Of a DNA stretch of 64,000 nucleotides, positions 62,967 through 64,000 are shown one piece after another (the stretch's first letter is position 1; each line of letters starts with the position of its first letter). The position numbers were made by a program, and so were the translations under genes. A model generated the notes under the pieces. The model saw only the letters and a list, made by a program, of their open reading frames with translations, ran no database searches and was not told the origin of the DNA. This DNA comes from Caldilinea sp. CFX5. Lineage in GTDB: Bacteria; Chloroflexota; Anaerolineae; Caldilineales; Caldilineaceae. The stretch lies in the NCBI GenBank assembly GCA_021405325.1, contig QWII01000054.1, positions 1-64,000 of the forward strand, in the 5' to 3' direction.

Positions 62967-64000
62967 AAGACAGTAGTGACACGATGAAAGTCATGCTCTT
63001 TTTCCCACCCAACTGGACGCCAACCATGCCCCATTTGGCGCTACCAACGTTGACCGCCTATCTGCGCAGTCATGGCGTGACGGTGATCCAGTGCGACCTC
63101 AATCTGGAGATTTTTGAGCATCTGTTGACGCGTTCCCAGTTGCGGTCGGTTCATGCCCAGTTGCGCCAACGGTATGGGGCGGATGGCTTACCACGTGGCT
63201 CGTATCGCCGCGCGCCGCAACAGCACCCCAAACCAGCGGTGATCCAGTGGGCATTGCAACAGGCGCCCAGGTTGGCCGATCAGGTGGAAAAGGCCGTTGC
63301 GGTCATGCGGAGCGAAGCCTTTTTTGATGGGCCGATTGGTTTGCAGGCGTTTCAGACGATATCCAGTGCGTTAGAAATTGCCTCGCTCCCTTTCTTTCCA
63401 GCCAATCTCCATCTGCAAAGTTACCAGGCGGCTGGGCCAGTGGACAGCAGCCGGGCCTTGCTCAAGCTAGTACGCGACCCTGAAACTAATATTTTTCTCC
63501 ATTATTTTCGTCGGAGTATCATCCCTGCAATCAGCGTCGAGCGGCCAGATGTCGTCGGCATTGCCATCCCTTCGATGCCGCAATTTTTGGCTGGGATGAC
63601 GCTGGCGCATCTGATCAAAGAAGCCGGGTTGACCTGTCATGTCACGGTGGGTGGCCCGCACATTACCATGTTGCGCGAGCAGATTGCGCGTACACCCGCC
63701 CTTTTTACCCTGATCGATAGCGCCGTGGCCTATGATGGCGAGGAAGCGCTCCTTGGGTTGGTGGGAGCGCTGACCGGCAACGGCGACCTGGCAACGATTC
63801 CGAACTTGATCTACAAAGTGGGCGACACCATTCAGGTCAACCCTCGCCAGACGCCGACCAAGATCGATCAGTTGCCCATGCCCGATTTTGCTGGCCTGCC
63901 GCTGGGGCGGTATCTAGCGCCCAGACAAGCGCTGCCGCTGTTGACCGCCCGCGGTTGTTATTTTGGCAAATGCGCTTTCTGTAACACCGGCTATGGCGCT
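62963..64000 (+). CDS. B12-binding-domain radical SAM protein (N-terminal part, truncated by window)
   Basis: At least 346 residues, running off the window. ATG 62963 overlaps the hicA stop; ATG 62984 is an alternative (MKVMLFFPPNWTPTMPHLAL). The N-terminal part has the cobalamin-binding Rossmann pattern (LPTLTAYLRSHGVTVIQCDL, DVVGIAIPSMPQFLAGMTLA, VTVGGPHITML). The radical-SAM cluster motif is CYFGKCAFC near the window edge (CxxxxCxxC as read, versus the usual CxxxCxxC). Such proteins often carry out methylations or ring formation; the role is unknown. Confidence 0.85.
   Translation, partial: MKDSSDTMKVMLFFPPNWTPTMPHLALPTLTAYLRSHGVTVIQCDLNLEIFEHLLTRSQLRSVHAQLRQRYGADGLPRGSYRRAPQQHPKPAVIQWALQQAPRLADQVEKAVAVMRSEAFFDGPIGLQAFQTISSALEIASLPFFPANLHLQSYQAAGPVDSSRALLKLVRDPETNIFLHYFRRSIIPAISVERPDVVGIAIPSMPQFLAGMTLAHLIKEAGLTCHVTVGGPHITMLREQIARTPALFTLIDSAVAYDGEEALLGLVGALTGNGDLATIPNLIYKVGDTIQVNPRQTPTKIDQLPMPDFAGLPLGRYLAPRQALPLLTARGCYFGKCAFCNTGYGA

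Overview
The window is about 57 percent G+C by eye and looks like chromosomal DNA of a Chloroflexota bacterium, most likely from the Anaerolineae/Caldilineae side. The grounds are several giant XRE/NB-ARC/TPR regulators, many intergenic palindromes, a form II CO-dehydrogenase-like coxG-S-L-M set, an SdrD-B-type surface protein ending in YLPLARK, and lipoproteins with short lipoboxes. The taxonomic call is inference. I saw no rRNA, tRNA, CRISPR array, phage or complete insertion sequence.

Layout. 0-15.4 kb holds mostly household and accessory genes: an enolase-superfamily dehydratase, a minus-strand three-gene envelope operon (M23 peptidase, LysM protein, coiled protein), gamma-glutamyltransferase, an AbrB antitoxin with a frameshifted Doc toxin, an MBL-fold hydrolase, MsrB, an Rpn-like nuclease, a GNAT coupled to a barrel-like protein, YwbE, a K+ channel/RCK protein and an APH-like kinase. 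15.4-15.75 kb is a graveyard of two gene remnants. 15.7-41.9 kb is the most unusual part: five minus-strand XRE-NB-ARC-TPR regulators (A-E). Regulators A, B, C and E each face a divergent gene driven by the same promoter. That promoter has TGTAGA-type direct repeats every 11 bp, the last one exactly 14 bp before a TTCYAT -35 box, then a 17-bp spacer and a TATGCT/TATAGT -10. The divergent genes code for two tiny leaderless 'TITIT..W' proteins, exported lipoproteins (DctP-like plus repeats; SnoaL-like) and a membrane protein. Interspersed are an AAA/PD-(D/E)XK protein, HigBA, a small secreted protein, a GNAT and an S41 peptidase. 42-52 kb holds an APH-like kinase, the 1296-residue surface protein and coxG-S-L-M. 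52-64 kb holds a heterodimeric ABC exporter, an MFS permease, a solitary antitoxin, a PhyH dioxygenase, a GT2 glycosyltransferase, an OppF-type ATPase, HicBA and the start of a B12-binding radical SAM protein.

How the parts may work together. The regulator array looks like a duplicated signalling module: a STAND ATPase with an N-terminal DNA-binding domain controls an adjacent cell-surface protein from a stereotyped promoter. The five regulators are mosaics that share different segments pairwise, and copy D has lost its target promoter while keeping its own. About fifteen intergenic spaces carry perfect or near-perfect inverted repeats with 12-32 bp arms. Most are unrelated in sequence; three belong to one family, and in some each arm folds into its own hairpin.
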